The notes: generated by a model not told the origin, from the letters alone. A stretch of DNA of 64,000 nt from Burkholderia sp. OK233 (GCF_900230185.1 NZ_OCSR01000002.1:682001-746000); one strand, 5' to 3'; shown: positions 42,583-52,398, numbered from the stretch's first letter. Program-made: numbers and translations.

Positions 42583-44796
42583 TTAGCTCCCTTGCAGCCG
42601 AATGTCACGCGACGACGCCCCGACGTACACCGTCCCGCCAGGCACATACCGCCAGCCATTGCGCGACGTGTCCCACACGCTCTGCATGCGCGGTGTGACC
42701 GTGATGCGAACGTGGCGTGCTTCGCCGGGGTTCAGACCGATCTTCTCCCAGCCGACCAGACGTCGCGGCGGCTCGTCGCGGTAGGGCACGCCGAGATACA
42801 CCTGCGGCACTTCCGCGCCCGCCATGCGGCCATCGTTGCGCACCGTGAACGACACGTCGATCGCGCCGTCAGGGCGATGTTTGACGGAAAGCCCCGAGTA
42901 CGAGAAATGCGTGTACGACAGCCCGTATCCGAACTCGAACATCGGGGTGATGTTTTTCGCGTCGTACCAGCGATAGCCCATGTTCAGCTTCTCTGCGTAG
43001 ACGGGATCCGGCTCGAACGCGCCGCTTTGCCCCCACGTCGGCGTATCCTGATCTCGCACGGGAAAGGTGACGGGCAGCTTGCCGGAAGGATTGACCTTGC
43101 CGAACAGCACGTTCGCGATCGCATTACCGCCACCTTCACCCGGATACCAGGCTTCCACGATTGCCGCCACGCGATCCTTCCACGGCATCAGCACCGGGTT
43201 GCCGCTTTCCACGACAACGATCGTGCGGGGATTGGCGTGCGCCACCGCGTCGACGAGCGTATCCTGGTTCGACGGATTCGCAAGGCTCAGGCTTTGCAAA
43301 TCGCCGAAGTCTTCACCCGCCGGCTGCGCGACGACGAGAATTGCGACATCCGAGCGGGCCGCGAGCGCCGCCGCCTGGTCGATCTCCTGTTGCGTGTACG
43401 CGCGAAACGGCGTCTGCTGATCGCTGTTGCCGGCAAAGCTCACCTGTGCCGACGGCGCGAGCGCGCGAATCGCGGCAACAATGGGTGTGTTCAGCTTCAG
43501 CCACGGATTGGTCCACCAACTGCACCCAGTCGATGTGCCGAACGTCAAGCCGCCGCAACCCGCAAATGCCCCCGTGACCGGATCACGTGTATTGCCTGAG
43601 CCGCCGCCCGTCAGCACGGCTGCATCAGCGTGTCCGCCAATCACCGCAATCCGTGAGAGCGAGGCTGCGGAGAGCGGCAACTGGTTGTTGTCGTTCTTGA
43701 GCAAGACCATCGACTGCTCGGACACCGCCAGTACGAATGCGTTCGCGCCAGCGAAGTTGATCGTGGCGCCGCCCTTCGGAGGATCGTCCATCACGCCGAT
43801 GCGGATCATCACGTACAGCTTGCGTCGCACCATGTCGTCGAGGCGCGCGGTCGATACCGAGCCGCTCGCGATCGCCTGCCGAACTGCCGTGGGTGTCAGA
43901 TAGACGGTGGAGCCGACGTCTTCTTCCTCGTCGAGGCCGGCGTTGATCGCGTTCGCCGTGCTATGCGTCGCCCCCCAATCCGACTGGACCTGTCCTTCAA
44001 AGTGCCAATCGTTCTTTAGCACGTCGTTGAGCAGATGCGCGTTCTCGCACGCATAATCGCCGTTGAGCCGGTTATAGCTGCACATCACGCTGCCTGGCTG
44101 CGCGCGCTTTGCGGCAATTTCAAACGGCAGCAGATAGAGTTCGCGCAGCGTGCGCTCGTCGATCTGACTGTTGCCGCCCCCCCGGTTATGTTCCTGCTCG
44201 TTGCCGGCGTAGTGCTTGATCGTTGCGATGACCTTCTCACTCTGTGTGCCGTCGGTACGCTCGGCGAGCATCTCGCCGGCGAGCACCGGATCTTCGCCGA
44301 GATACTCGAACAGCCTGCCACCGCGCGGCTCGCGCGCGAGATTCGTGCCGCCGCCAAGTCCCATTCCGAAACCCTGTGCACGCAGCTCTATCGCAACCTG
44401 TCTGCCGAAATTGGAAGACAGGCGACGATCCCAGCTTGCCGCAAGCGCGATCGTTGCCGGGAAGGTCGTGCTGGCCTGCGACGTGCTGCCGGAGCCCGTC
44501 GCGGAATCGACCATGTTCAGATCAGGAATGCCGAGGCGCGGTACCCCTTGAATGTAGCCCGCACCACCTCCCGGCACGGCAGACATTGCGTATTCCGAAT
44601 GAATGAACTGCAGCTTTTCGTCGAGCGTCATCTTGCTCACGAGCGTGTCGGCGCGCCGATGCGCGGCCGCTGATCCGAACGCGTTCATCGCAGCTGAAGT
44701 GGGCGCGAATTCGAGTGGAAAGTCGGGTACATCCGCACGGGCAGCAACGCACAGGGCCGCCGCTAACGCGACAGCTGGCCATAGTTTCTTCTGCAT
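42583..44796 (-). CDS. Exported GH3 beta-glucosidase/beta-xylosidase
   Basis: 737 residues. Signal peptide 1-21. The two catalytic GH3 domains are clear: KMTLDEKLQFIHSEYAMS, HYAGNEQEHNR, PGSVMCSYNRLNGDYACEN and nucleophile Asp273 in VQSDWGATHS; then VLLKNDNNQLPL, and GEGGGNAIANVLFGKVNPSGKLPVTFP. A fibronectin-III-like C-terminal domain ends the protein (YGLSYTHFSYSGL). GGAGAG precedes the ATG. It removes terminal beta-linked glucose or xylose from plant oligosaccharides in the periplasm or outside. Same strand as the GH27 gene upstream. Confidence 0.93.
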   Translation of the reverse strand: MQKKLWPAVALAAALCVAARADVPDFPLEFAPTSAAMNAFGSAAAHRRADTLVSKMTLDEKLQFIHSEYAMSAVPGGGAGYIQGVPRLGIPDLNMVDSATGSGSTSQASTTFPATIALAASWDRRLSSNFGRQVAIELRAQGFGMGLGGGTNLAREPRGGRLFEYLGEDPVLAGEMLAERTDGTQSEKVIATIKHYAGNEQEHNRGGGNSQIDERTLRELYLLPFEIAAKRAQPGSVMCSYNRLNGDYACENAHLLNDVLKNDWHFEGQVQSDWGATHSTANAINAGLDEEEDVGSTVYLTPTAVRQAIASGSVSTARLDDMVRRKLYVMIRIGVMDDPPKGGATINFAGANAFVLAVSEQSMVLLKNDNNQLPLSAASLSRIAVIGGHADAAVLTGGGSGNTRDPVTGAFAGCGGLTFGTSTGCSWWTNPWLKLNTPIVAAIRALAPSAQVSFAGNSDQQTPFRAYTQQEIDQAAALAARSDVAILVVAQPAGEDFGDLQSLSLANPSNQDTLVDAVAHANPRTIVVVESGNPVLMPWKDRVAAIVEAWYPGEGGGNAIANVLFGKVNPSGKLPVTFPVRDQDTPTWGQSGAFEPDPVYAEKLNMGYRWYDAKNITPMFEFGYGLSYTHFSYSGLSVKHRPDGAIDVSFTVRNDGRMAGAEVPQVYLGVPYRDEPPRRLVGWEKIGLNPGEARHVRITVTPRMQSVWDTSRNGWRYVPGGTVYVGASSRDIRLQGS

Positions 44797-44973
44797 ATTT
44801 GTCTCTCCGAGATTCTGCTTTTGTTGGAATGCGGAAGCGGAGCGAGTCCGACAGGTTCACATCGGACACGAAGGCTGGCGACGCAGGGTGGCTGCGCAAA
44901 CGTTTGCCTGCCCGAGCGGAATCGGGACCATCGGATTGACTGTAGCGACTCTCCGTGCTGAGTAATGTAAGAA

Positions 44974-44988
44974 TGTAGTCTGACTACA
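44974..44988. promoter_or_regulatory. Operator-like palindrome upstream of the GH3 gene
   Basis: tgtagtc and gactaca form 7-bp arms around a single T, 178 bp before the GH3 start. The size fits a dimeric repressor or activator site. No regulator gene is adjacent. Confidence 0.38.
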
Positions 44989-45326
44989 GCATCAGTACTT
45001 TTACTAATACGATGCGTTTTTATGCTGAATGACGGTTGCCCGTTAAAACTATTGGCGATTAAACGCATTGAACGCACAAAGCCCAATGCATTCAGCAAGA
45101 GTACTGATTAAAACGTAGGGATGAGGACTGTACCGGCGAAGGTTACGAGCAGAGACGCCCTATTCCGTTGACTTTGAAGATGCGAAATGAATGCAATCAT
45201 CCAATCCGTCGCAGCGCACGTGAATCTTCCGGTAAAAAGCGGCTGCTTCGTCTATGTGATCATCTGAGCGCTATCTGAACGGGGGCAATTGCGAACGGCG
45301 CTGCTCACATGGACGCGACTTACGTT

Positions 45327-45353
45327 TGCGCCGCCGCTGCAGACGGCGGCGCA
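45327..45353. terminator. Hairpin downstream of the GH27 gene
   Basis: A 10-bp perfect stem (tgcgccgccg at 45327-45336, cggcggcgca at 45344-45353) with a 7-base loop lies 17 bp beyond the GH27 stop. No T run follows on the minus strand, so its terminator role is uncertain. Confidence 0.4.
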
Positions 45354-45369
45354 GGTCCTTCAACTGAAG

Positions 45370-47544
45370 CTACTGCGCTGCCGGCGCGCCAACGCCATCG
45401 ATGTCCGGTGCCCAACCCGAAGGGTTCGAGAAGATCAGCGCGTTCGCGTTACCCGACTTGAATGTGCCCGTCACAGCGAGAGTCGAGACGGTGCTCCACC
45501 CACCGCTCGGCGGAAACGACACAGTGACAGGCGTTGATCCGTTAAAGCTGATGTCCGCGGAGCGCGGCGACGAGTCGCCGTTCGCATAACCCACCAACAC
45601 GGTGTAGGTGCCGTCCGCAGGGACGCTAATGTTGTTGATCGTCAACGTCCCGCCGTTGCCAGTATAGCCGACGTCCGAGCCGCCCGAACAACCGCTGCAT
45701 GCCGAAATACGCGCACCACCGGCGAGTACGCTGCTCGACGCTTCTGCCTCGTAGGCGGCCTTGAACGGCGGAAGCGTCACCGGGCCGGCAACGACAGAGA
45801 CGGTGCCAATCTCGGGCGCAGGCGCGGTGCTGTCCGCGCTCGACAACGTCAGCGAGTTAGCCCCGCGTTGCAGCGGCACGTAGACCGTGACCGTGCCAAT
45901 GCGCCCTTCGCCGCCGGTCGGCGGAAATGCCACTGTGGTCGCCTGGCCGCCATCTGTCGAAAGTTGTGCGGTCAACGTTTCGCGAGAGCGGTTCGCATAG
46001 GCAATCTCAACGTAGCCGCCGGCGCCGGTCGATGCGACGTTGCCGAAGGTTACAGTGCCAAGTCCCCGAACGATCTTTCCACCGTCGCAGTCCGCGCAGT
46101 GCGTATACGATGCACCACCGCCAAGTGAGGTCGGCTGGTAGGTCGTCGCGGCGACGTCCTGTCCGCTTACCGAAAGCATCACGGCGCCGCCCGCCGGCAC
46201 CGTGGGTGCCGTATACGAAGTGACAAACGAGCCGAGTTGCTTGCCGGCCCACAGATCACGCACGCTCGCGCGCGCGTTTGGCACCAGGCCGAGTTGCTGC
46301 CACGTGACCGTCATCGGCGCATCCGTCGTGCCGTTGTTGAACAGCACGACAGCGCGCTGTCCCTGACCGGCAAGAAGCTTCGCCCACACCTGCTGTGCGC
46401 CGGACTGTGCAACCTTTACGCCTTGTGTGCCAAGTGGGTCCTGGTCGACCGCAATGACGCCGGTATTGGTCATCAACTGCGTGGCATCCGCGGTCAGCGG
46501 CTTCGACAGGTCGTTGCCGAGGATCAGCGGTGCGCCGGCGATCGCCCACAGGCTCATGTGCGCCTGATCGTGAACCGCCGTCATGCCCATGCCGACCACC
46601 ATCATGTCGGGGTCGTTGTAGAAGCCGGTGTGCTGGGCCTCGGGGTGGTAATTCCCAAAAAAGTTGCCGGTCACGCTGCCGAAGTTCGGCGCGCCGCTGT
46701 TCGGCCCATAGATGTCGCCCGTCGTTCTCCACATCCGGCCAACTCCGGCGGCCCACGCCCACGGTCCTTCGTTGAAGTCGGGGTACGTGCTGTTATTGCC
46801 GATGGTTCCCCAGTCGCAGATGCTGAGCGTCACGCGGTTGCCGGTCTGCACGTACGCCTTGTCGATCGCATCGGCGATGGCCGTATAGGCTTGCTGCGGA
46901 TCATAGCCGGCTGCGCTGCCCCCGCAGAAGTCGACCTTCACGAAGTCGAATCCCCACTGCGCGAATTGCAGGAAGTCGTGATCGTAATGCGCGAAGTCGC
47001 TACCGACGAAATGCGTGCCGTTGGTTCGCGTGCCGCAACCCTGCGGGCCGGCGTCGATGTAGATACCCGCTTTCAGTCCCTTGCTGTGGATATATTGCGC
47101 GATGGCCTGCATGCCGCCCGGCCATTGGGTGTTGTCGATGACGAAGTTGCCATTGGCATCCCTCGTCCCTGAGGTCCACCAGCCTTCATCGGTGTTCACG
47201 TACTCGTATTGCGCGCCGGATTTTATCTGCGCATTCAGTGCGGAAAGGCCATCGGCTTCGGCCTTGATCGTGTTGTAATTTACGTTCTCCGCAAGGCTGT
47301 TCCATGACGACCATCCCATTGGCGGCGGCACCACGGCGATTTGACGCGAGAGGCGGCGGCTTTGCGGCGCCGCGGATTCGCTTTGCGCGGCAGAGGCCGC
47401 CGCGGGCTGTTGACTCTTCAGCGAAGCGACGGCGCCACTACTGCCCGGCGCATCGCCGCCACAACCCGACAAACCCAGCGACACACTCACGGTTAATGCA
47501 GTTAACAGCGAAATGACACAACGTCTGTACACGAGCAGGTTCAT
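45370..47544 (-). CDS. GH27 alpha-galactosidase lipoprotein with C-terminal sugar-binding modules
   Basis: 724 residues from ATG 47544, which has CAGGAG upstream. The lipobox LGLSGC puts the lipid on Cys28. Residues 72-455 are a GH27 catalytic domain: PPPMGWSSWNSL, EYVNTDEGWW, GLKAGIYIDAG, nucleophile Asp205 in KVDFCGG, and YNDPDMM (309-315) with the acid/base Asp. Two beta-rich modules follow, ~495-620 and ~630-724, each with a Cys-x2-Cys loop (CADC; CSGCSGG) and the pattern of CBM35/CBM6 modules. Likely releases galactose from galactomannan or raffinose-type sugars at the outer membrane or periplasm. Confidence 0.9.
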   Translation of the reverse strand: MNLLVYRRCVISLLTALTVSVSLGLSGCGGDAPGSSGAVASLKSQQPAAASAAQSESAAPQSRRLSRQIAVVPPPMGWSSWNSLAENVNYNTIKAEADGLSALNAQIKSGAQYEYVNTDEGWWTSGTRDANGNFVIDNTQWPGGMQAIAQYIHSKGLKAGIYIDAGPQGCGTRTNGTHFVGSDFAHYDHDFLQFAQWGFDFVKVDFCGGSAAGYDPQQAYTAIADAIDKAYVQTGNRVTLSICDWGTIGNNSTYPDFNEGPWAWAAGVGRMWRTTGDIYGPNSGAPNFGSVTGNFFGNYHPEAQHTGFYNDPDMMVVGMGMTAVHDQAHMSLWAIAGAPLILGNDLSKPLTADATQLMTNTGVIAVDQDPLGTQGVKVAQSGAQQVWAKLLAGQGQRAVVLFNNGTTDAPMTVTWQQLGLVPNARASVRDLWAGKQLGSFVTSYTAPTVPAGGAVMLSVSGQDVAATTYQPTSLGGGASYTHCADCDGGKIVRGLGTVTFGNVASTGAGGYVEIAYANRSRETLTAQLSTDGGQATTVAFPPTGGEGRIGTVTVYVPLQRGANSLTLSSADSTAPAPEIGTVSVVAGPVTLPPFKAAYEAEASSSVLAGGARISACSGCSGGSDVGYTGNGGTLTINNISVPADGTYTVLVGYANGDSSPRSADISFNGSTPVTVSFPPSGGWSTVSTLAVTGTFKSGNANALIFSNPSGWAPDIDGVGAPAAQ

Positions 47545-47898
47545 GTCTGTCTCCTGGTTGAACTCTTGACTCTTGCGGCAGGGCTGTTTTCGGGGATGAC
47601 TATATTCAGGTCTGCTCTTGAACTCCAAAAACTTTTTTGTTATCCCAGCAGGTGGGAATGTCTAGGGATACAGAAATCTATGCGTAAAAGATAAAATCGG
47701 ATGACCGCTATTAATGAGGGCGCGGGCTGCTCAAGCGTTTGCAATTTCAAGCCTCAGCCTGTTGTTTCGGCAATGCGGAAGTGATCAGTTCGACCTGACC
47801 ATAGCAATCGAGAAGCAGTCGCGATAATCTCCAGCATGCGCGCCGCACGGACCGTCGTTGCCGAACAGTTCAGGAACATAACCGGGAGACGTTTCACA
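47545..47898. other. Divergent promoter region, GH27 and MFS genes
   Basis: 354 bp holding the promoters of both genes. An AT-rich run (about 47620-47645) is followed by the small inverted repeat tccca-gcagg-tggga at 47643-47657. Nothing else stands out. Confidence 0.4.
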
Positions 47899-49143
47899 AT
47901 GTCTGACCAACGCGGTAGTCACTCTGTCACGATGTCTGACCGAACCGGTAGTCAATCTGCATTGCGTCAAGTTGCAGCTTCGAGGCTTTTTCTCGGCGCA
48001 ACGATTGCGATGTTTCTGTCGGGTCTCGGCGCGTCGGCGGCTGCGCCACAGATCGTTCTGTTCCTGGTGAAGGAACTCGGCGCCTCGCTGCCGTTGGCGG
48101 GATTCTATTACTTGACCAGCCTTGCAGCGCCAGTCGCGGGGTATTTCGTCGGCCGCTACTCCGATCGCACAGGGAATCGCCTCGGTCTTTTTCGCATGTG
48201 CGCTATGGCGGGCTTTGTCGGCTGGGCGGGGCTCGCCCTCTCTACTTCGGTCTGGATGCCCTTCATCATCGCCGTCGCTTTGCTGGCCGTTTCCGGTGCT
48301 ACCGCCTCGCAAATTTTTGCGGCTGTCCACGATGAACTCAGCGACAAGCCCAACGGCGCAAATGAAAGTGTCGTTGCCATCATCCGTATGGCGCTTACCG
48401 GCGGATGGATCGTCGGGCCTGTCCTGGGAGCGTGGGTGGCGGCTGCCTATGGCCTGCGCCCCATGCTTTGGATGACCGCCATCTGCATGCTTTTACAGAT
48501 CGCACCTCCCGGAACGCTGAACCCAACCGTCAAGATCAAGCCGGAGTCCGCGAGTGAGCCCGCGCGTCACGCCAGCCTGCGTGCCATGCTTCCCCTGCTG
48601 ACGTTCACAGGACTCTTCGTCCTGGTCTACGCAGGGGAGCCAGTGAAATACGGATTCCTGCTGATCTACATGCAAGAACACCTAAAACTGAGTCCGGCCG
48701 TACGCGGAGCGGTCATCGGGATACAGCCGTTCATCGAGCTGCTCATCATGCCCTTCAGCATCGGGCTGGGCCGCAAGCTTGGCAACGTATGGTTGATGTG
48801 CATCGCGGCCGCCATGGGAGTGTTTGCCAATCTTTGCTTTGCGCTCTGGTCGTCCGCGGCGGGCATGTTCGCCGGACAGATCCTCATGGGTGGTGTTTGG
48901 GGCGTATTTATGGTTCTGGGCATCATCGTCGCCCAACGCCTGCTTCCCAACGCGGTAGCGACGGCATCGGCAATCTTCATGAGTTCGACGGCTCTCGCCT
49001 CGGCGTTAGGAGGCATCGCAGGCGGTTTCGGAGTCGCATTCCTGGGCCTTCCCAGTGTTTTCCTGCTGCCAGCGCTGTTCGCGGGTATAGCAGTTATTGG
49101 ACTGGCATTGATGGCACGCACCGAAAGCTTCAAGGTGTATTGA
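47899..49143 (+). CDS. MFS transporter, sugar-efflux (SET) type
   Basis: 414 residues with about 12 membrane helices. The segments IVLFLVKELGASLPLAGFYYLTSLAAPVAG and YFVGRYSDRTGNRLGLF, and GGWIVGPVLGAWVAAAYGLRPM, resemble SetA-type sugar transporters. ATG 47899 has GGGAG upstream; ATG 47932 also fits. The N-terminus repeats itself: MSDQRGSHSVT then MSDRTGSQSAL, a 33-bp duplication. Beside two exported glycosidases, it may export or balance released sugars. Specificity is inferred. Confidence 0.8.
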   Translation: MSDQRGSHSVTMSDRTGSQSALRQVAASRLFLGATIAMFLSGLGASAAAPQIVLFLVKELGASLPLAGFYYLTSLAAPVAGYFVGRYSDRTGNRLGLFRMCAMAGFVGWAGLALSTSVWMPFIIAVALLAVSGATASQIFAAVHDELSDKPNGANESVVAIIRMALTGGWIVGPVLGAWVAAAYGLRPMLWMTAICMLLQIAPPGTLNPTVKIKPESASEPARHASLRAMLPLLTFTGLFVLVYAGEPVKYGFLLIYMQEHLKLSPAVRGAVIGIQPFIELLIMPFSIGLGRKLGNVWLMCIAAAMGVFANLCFALWSSAAGMFAGQILMGGVWGVFMVLGIIVAQRLLPNAVATASAIFMSSTALASALGGIAGGFGVAFLGLPSVFLLPALFAGIAVIGLALMARTESFKVY

Positions 49144-49193
49144 TCTCGCGAAGCAAAGCTTACATAAGCTCGGCCCCGGGTGGTCTCGATGCG

Positions 49194-50021
49194 TCAGACA
49201 AGAGCGTTGCTGGCGGCGGCCGTGCGACCGCGCAGCCAGTTAATGCTCGCGAAGAGCAGCACGGCGAACACGATCAGCATTGTCGCCACGGCGAGGATCG
49301 ACGGGTCGATCGAGTCGCGAATACCGCTCCACATCTGCCGAGGCACGGTTGTTTGGTCCGGGCCGCCGATAAACAGAATGACGATGACTTCGTCGAACGA
49401 GGTCGCGAAAGCAAAGACGCTGCCGGTCGCGACCGCCGGCGTGATGAGCGGCAAGGTCACGCGCCTGAATGTGGCCCAAGGCGTCGCGCCGAGCCCGGAA
49501 GCGGCGCGCAACAGACTCTGGTCGAACGAAAGCAGTGACGCCGTCACGGTGATCACGACGAATGGCGTGCCGAGGGCCGCATGCGCCAGCACCACACCAG
49601 GATACGAGTTCACCAGACCGAGCGGCGCGAAGATCAGATAGAAGCCCGCGGCGACGACAACAATCGGCACGATCATTGGCGAGATGATGATCGGCATGAT
49701 CAGCGAGCGCAGCGGAAACTGCGCGCGCGAAATACCCAGCGCGGCGAGCGTGCCGAGACACGTGGCGATCAACGTCGACGCCGCGCCGATGCCGATGCTG
49801 TTCAGGAGCGATCGTTGCCAGGCCGCACTCGTGAGCGCCTGCTCATACCAGCGCAGCGAAAAGCCCTGCAACGGGTAGGAGAAATACGAGCCCGAGTTAA
49901 ACGAGAGCGGGATGATCGCGAGAATCGGCGCAATCAGGAAGAACAGGACAAGCGCTGTATGCAGCCGCACCCAGCGTGCGGCGACGCGTTCCGTCAGCAC
50001 CGTGTTGCGTTTATTTTGCAT
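49194..50021 (-). CDS. Polyamine/opine-type ABC transporter permease (PotC-like)
   Basis: 275 residues, six predicted helices, with the permease loop at ASGLGATPWATFRRVTLPLITPAVATG. It follows the other permease by 38 bp, and GGAG lies before its ATG. Last gene of the minus-strand operon Rieske-ATPase-binding protein-permease-permease. Transports the quaternary or polyamine-like ligand of the cluster. Confidence 0.9.
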   Translation of the reverse strand: MQNKRNTVLTERVAARWVRLHTALVLFFLIAPILAIIPLSFNSGSYFSYPLQGFSLRWYEQALTSAAWQRSLLNSIGIGAASTLIATCLGTLAALGISRAQFPLRSLIMPIIISPMIVPIVVVAAGFYLIFAPLGLVNSYPGVVLAHAALGTPFVVITVTASLLSFDQSLLRAASGLGATPWATFRRVTLPLITPAVATGSVFAFATSFDEVIVILFIGGPDQTTVPRQMWSGIRDSIDPSILAVATMLIVFAVLLFASINWLRGRTAAASNALV

Positions 50022-50059
50022 ATCGCTCCCTCGTCGTATCCGCGTGTGTCAACCGAGTC

Positions 50060-51325
50060 TCAACCGAAGCGCAAACGGTCGATGCCGACAATGCGGTTGA
50101 ACAGGAAATAGAAGATCGCCGTGAAGATCACGAGATAGGCTGAGAGCGCACCGGCGAGGCCCCAGTTGAGTTGCGTGTTGGTCTGGATCGCGATGAGCTG
50201 ACTGATCATCTCGTCGCCTGCGCCGCCGAGCAGCGCGGGCGTGATGTAGTAGCCTAGCGCCAGCACAAACACGAGGAAGCAGCCCGCCCCCACGCCCGGC
50301 AGCGTCTGCGGCACGTAGATCCGCACGAACGCGACGAACGGGTGCGCCCCAAGCGATTGCGCGGCTCGCACGTACACGGGCGAGACGCTCTTCATCACCG
50401 AGTAGATCGCGAGAATCATGTAAGGCAGGAGCACATGTGTCATGCCGATGAGCACGCCCGCGCGGTTGAAGACGAGCGGCAGTGGATGGGTGGTGAGACC
50501 GAGCCCCATCAGCAGGCTGTTGATGACGCCACCCGGTTGCAGCAAAACGTACCATGCGGTTGTGCGCACGAGCACCGAGGTCCAGAACGGCACGATTACA
50601 AAGAGCATCAGGCGGTTGCTGCTTTTCGCGGGCAGGTTCGCAAGCAGCCATGCGACCGGATAGCCGAACACGAGGCACAGCAGCGTGACCGTGGCGCTGA
50701 TTGAAATCGTGCGCACGAACGCTTGCCGATAGATCGAGGCGTTGTCCGGCACGAACGCGACTGAACCTTGCGGTGTCACTTGCGCATCGACGGCCGCGAG
50801 CAGATAGTCCGGCGTCGGTGACGTGGCGGCGCGCTTCAGCAAGCGCCAGATTTCCGGCGAATTCCAGCGTGCGTCGAGTTCGACGAGCGCCGGTTTCCAC
50901 GCGGGCGGCGCATCAGCGGGCAACTGGCGCGCGGTGTGCATCAACAGGCTACGGAACTCGGCCTGATCGAAGTTCAGCCGCCGCGCGACAGTGCCGAGCT
51001 GTCCGCTTTGCTGCGCCTCCCTGAGCCCCGCAGCGAGCAGGGCGAACATGCGCTCGTCCGGCACGCCGCGCCCGTCCCATGCATCGAGCGCGCGCGTGAG
51101 CGCGGGCATGCTGTCGGGCACTTCGTGGTTCTCCACGCTGCGCGCGAGCAGGAGCGCGATCGGCGCGATGAACGTCGAAAGCAGAAACACGATCAGCGGC
51201 AGCGCGAGCAAAAGCGCCTGCACCGACGCACGGCGGCGCGCCTTTTGAAACGACGCGCGGCCGTCGGCTCTCGTCGGAGAGCCCGGGGCCGTGCCTCGGG
51301 CCGAAGCGGGCATGTGGGTAGTCAA
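50060..51325 (-). CDS. Polyamine/opine-type ABC transporter permease (PotB-like)
   Basis: 421 residues, longer than most PotB-type permeases because of a large periplasmic insertion between the first two helices (about residues 65-205). The permease loop AAQSLGAHPFVAFVRIYVPQTLPGVGAG marks the cytoplasmic coupling site. It starts at TTG 51325 (ATG 51313 is an alternative). Partner of the next permease; the extra domain may contact the binding protein. Confidence 0.9.
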   Translation of the reverse strand: MTTHMPASARGTAPGSPTRADGRASFQKARRRASVQALLLALPLIVFLLSTFIAPIALLLARSVENHEVPDSMPALTRALDAWDGRGVPDERMFALLAAGLREAQQSGQLGTVARRLNFDQAEFRSLLMHTARQLPADAPPAWKPALVELDARWNSPEIWRLLKRAATSPTPDYLLAAVDAQVTPQGSVAFVPDNASIYRQAFVRTISISATVTLLCLVFGYPVAWLLANLPAKSSNRLMLFVIVPFWTSVLVRTTAWYVLLQPGGVINSLLMGLGLTTHPLPLVFNRAGVLIGMTHVLLPYMILAIYSVMKSVSPVYVRAAQSLGAHPFVAFVRIYVPQTLPGVGAGCFLVFVLALGYYITPALLGGAGDEMISQLIAIQTNTQLNWGLAGALSAYLVIFTAIFYFLFNRIVGIDRLRFG

Positions 51326-51350
51326 GTTGGGCTCTCGTCGGACGATAGTG

Positions 51351-52397
51351 TTACTGCGTCAGCCACACCTGGAAGCGCTTATTGATCTGGTCCGCGTTGT
51401 CGGCCCAGAAATTCGCGTTGATCTGCAAGGCGCGCTTGAAGTTCTCAGGTGCGGTCGGCAGATCGGCGAGGCGCTGCTTGTCGACAAGAGCGATTGCATC
51501 CTTGCGCGGCGGCGCATACGCGATGTACTTCGACAAATCCGCATACGCCTTCGGCTGCGAAGCGGAGACGATGAATTTCGCGGCGGCGTCGGCGTGCTTC
51601 GCGCCCGTCGGAACGGCCCACCAGTCGAAGTCGTAAACCTGCGCGTCCCAGACAGTCTTGAATGGCTTGTTGTCCTTCTTCGCGGCGTCGGAAATGCGGC
51701 CGTTATAGGCCTGCGTCATCACGACCGCGCCGTCTGCGAGCAACTGCGGCGCCTGGGCACCCGACTCCCACCACACGATGTTCTGCTTGATCGTGTCGAG
51801 CTTTTTGAATGCGCGATCCACGCCGGCGGGCGTAGCGAGCACCTTGTAGACATCTTTCGGATCGACGCCGTCCGCAATCAACGCCCATTCCATCGTTACC
51901 TTCGGCGATTTGCGCAGGCCGCGCTTACCGGGGAATTTCTGCAGATCGAAAAAGTCGTTGACGGTGGTCGGCGCGGTCTTCAGCTTGGTCGTGTCGTACG
52001 CGTAGACCGTGGACCAGACCATGCTCGCAACCGCGCAATCGCTGATCGTGCCGGGGATGAAGTCGCTCGTCTTGCCGAGCGTCTTCTTGTCGAACTTCTG
52101 CAGCAGGCCTTCGTCGCAGGCGGTGATCGCATCGTTCGTTTCAAGGTCGATCAGGTCCCACGTGGTGTTCTTTGCCTGCTCCATCGCGGAGAGCTTCGCG
52201 AGGCCGCCGTCATACGATTCGGTCGAGAAGCCAATGCCGGTGGCTTGCGTGAACGGTTCGAAATAGGCTTTCTTGGCCGCCGCTTCGTATGCACCGCCGA
52301 AGGTCACGACGGAGAGCGTCTCCGCTGCCTGGACGGTCACGGTAGCGAATGCGAGTACGGCGAGTGCGGCGCTTTGTGCTTTGATGAGAGTGCGCAT
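51351..52397 (-). CDS. PotD-like ABC transporter substrate-binding protein
   Basis: 348 residues. Signal peptide 1-24 (AQSAALAVLAFATVTVQA). Family-1 PotD-type fold: LSVVTFGGAYEAAAKKAYFEPFTQATG, DLIDLETNDAITACDEGLL, PGKRGLRKSPKVTMEWALIADG, VVMTQAYNGRISDAAKK and VYDFDWWAVPTGAKHADAA. Aromatic residues in the last segment fit a cationic or quaternary-amine ligand. GGAG lies inside the end of the upstream ATPase gene (1-bp gap), so translation is coupled. Confidence 0.92.
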   Translation of the reverse strand: MRTLIKAQSAALAVLAFATVTVQAAETLSVVTFGGAYEAAAKKAYFEPFTQATGIGFSTESYDGGLAKLSAMEQAKNTTWDLIDLETNDAITACDEGLLQKFDKKTLGKTSDFIPGTISDCAVASMVWSTVYAYDTTKLKTAPTTVNDFFDLQKFPGKRGLRKSPKVTMEWALIADGVDPKDVYKVLATPAGVDRAFKKLDTIKQNIVWWESGAQAPQLLADGAVVMTQAYNGRISDAAKKDNKPFKTVWDAQVYDFDWWAVPTGAKHADAAAKFIVSASQPKAYADLSKYIAYAPPRKDAIALVDKQRLADLPTAPENFKRALQINANFWADNADQINKRFQVWLTQ

Positions 52398-52398
52398 G

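Larger units (their letters stand above)
44797..45369. other. Upstream region of the GH3 gene
   Basis: About 570 bp between the GH27 stop and the GH3 start. It is AT-richer than its neighbours at 44960-45130 and contains two inverted repeats: the palindrome annotated at 44974-44988, and atcagtact (44991-44999) with agtactgat (45100-45108). They probably belong to GH3 promoter control. No open frame is supported. Confidence 0.45.
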
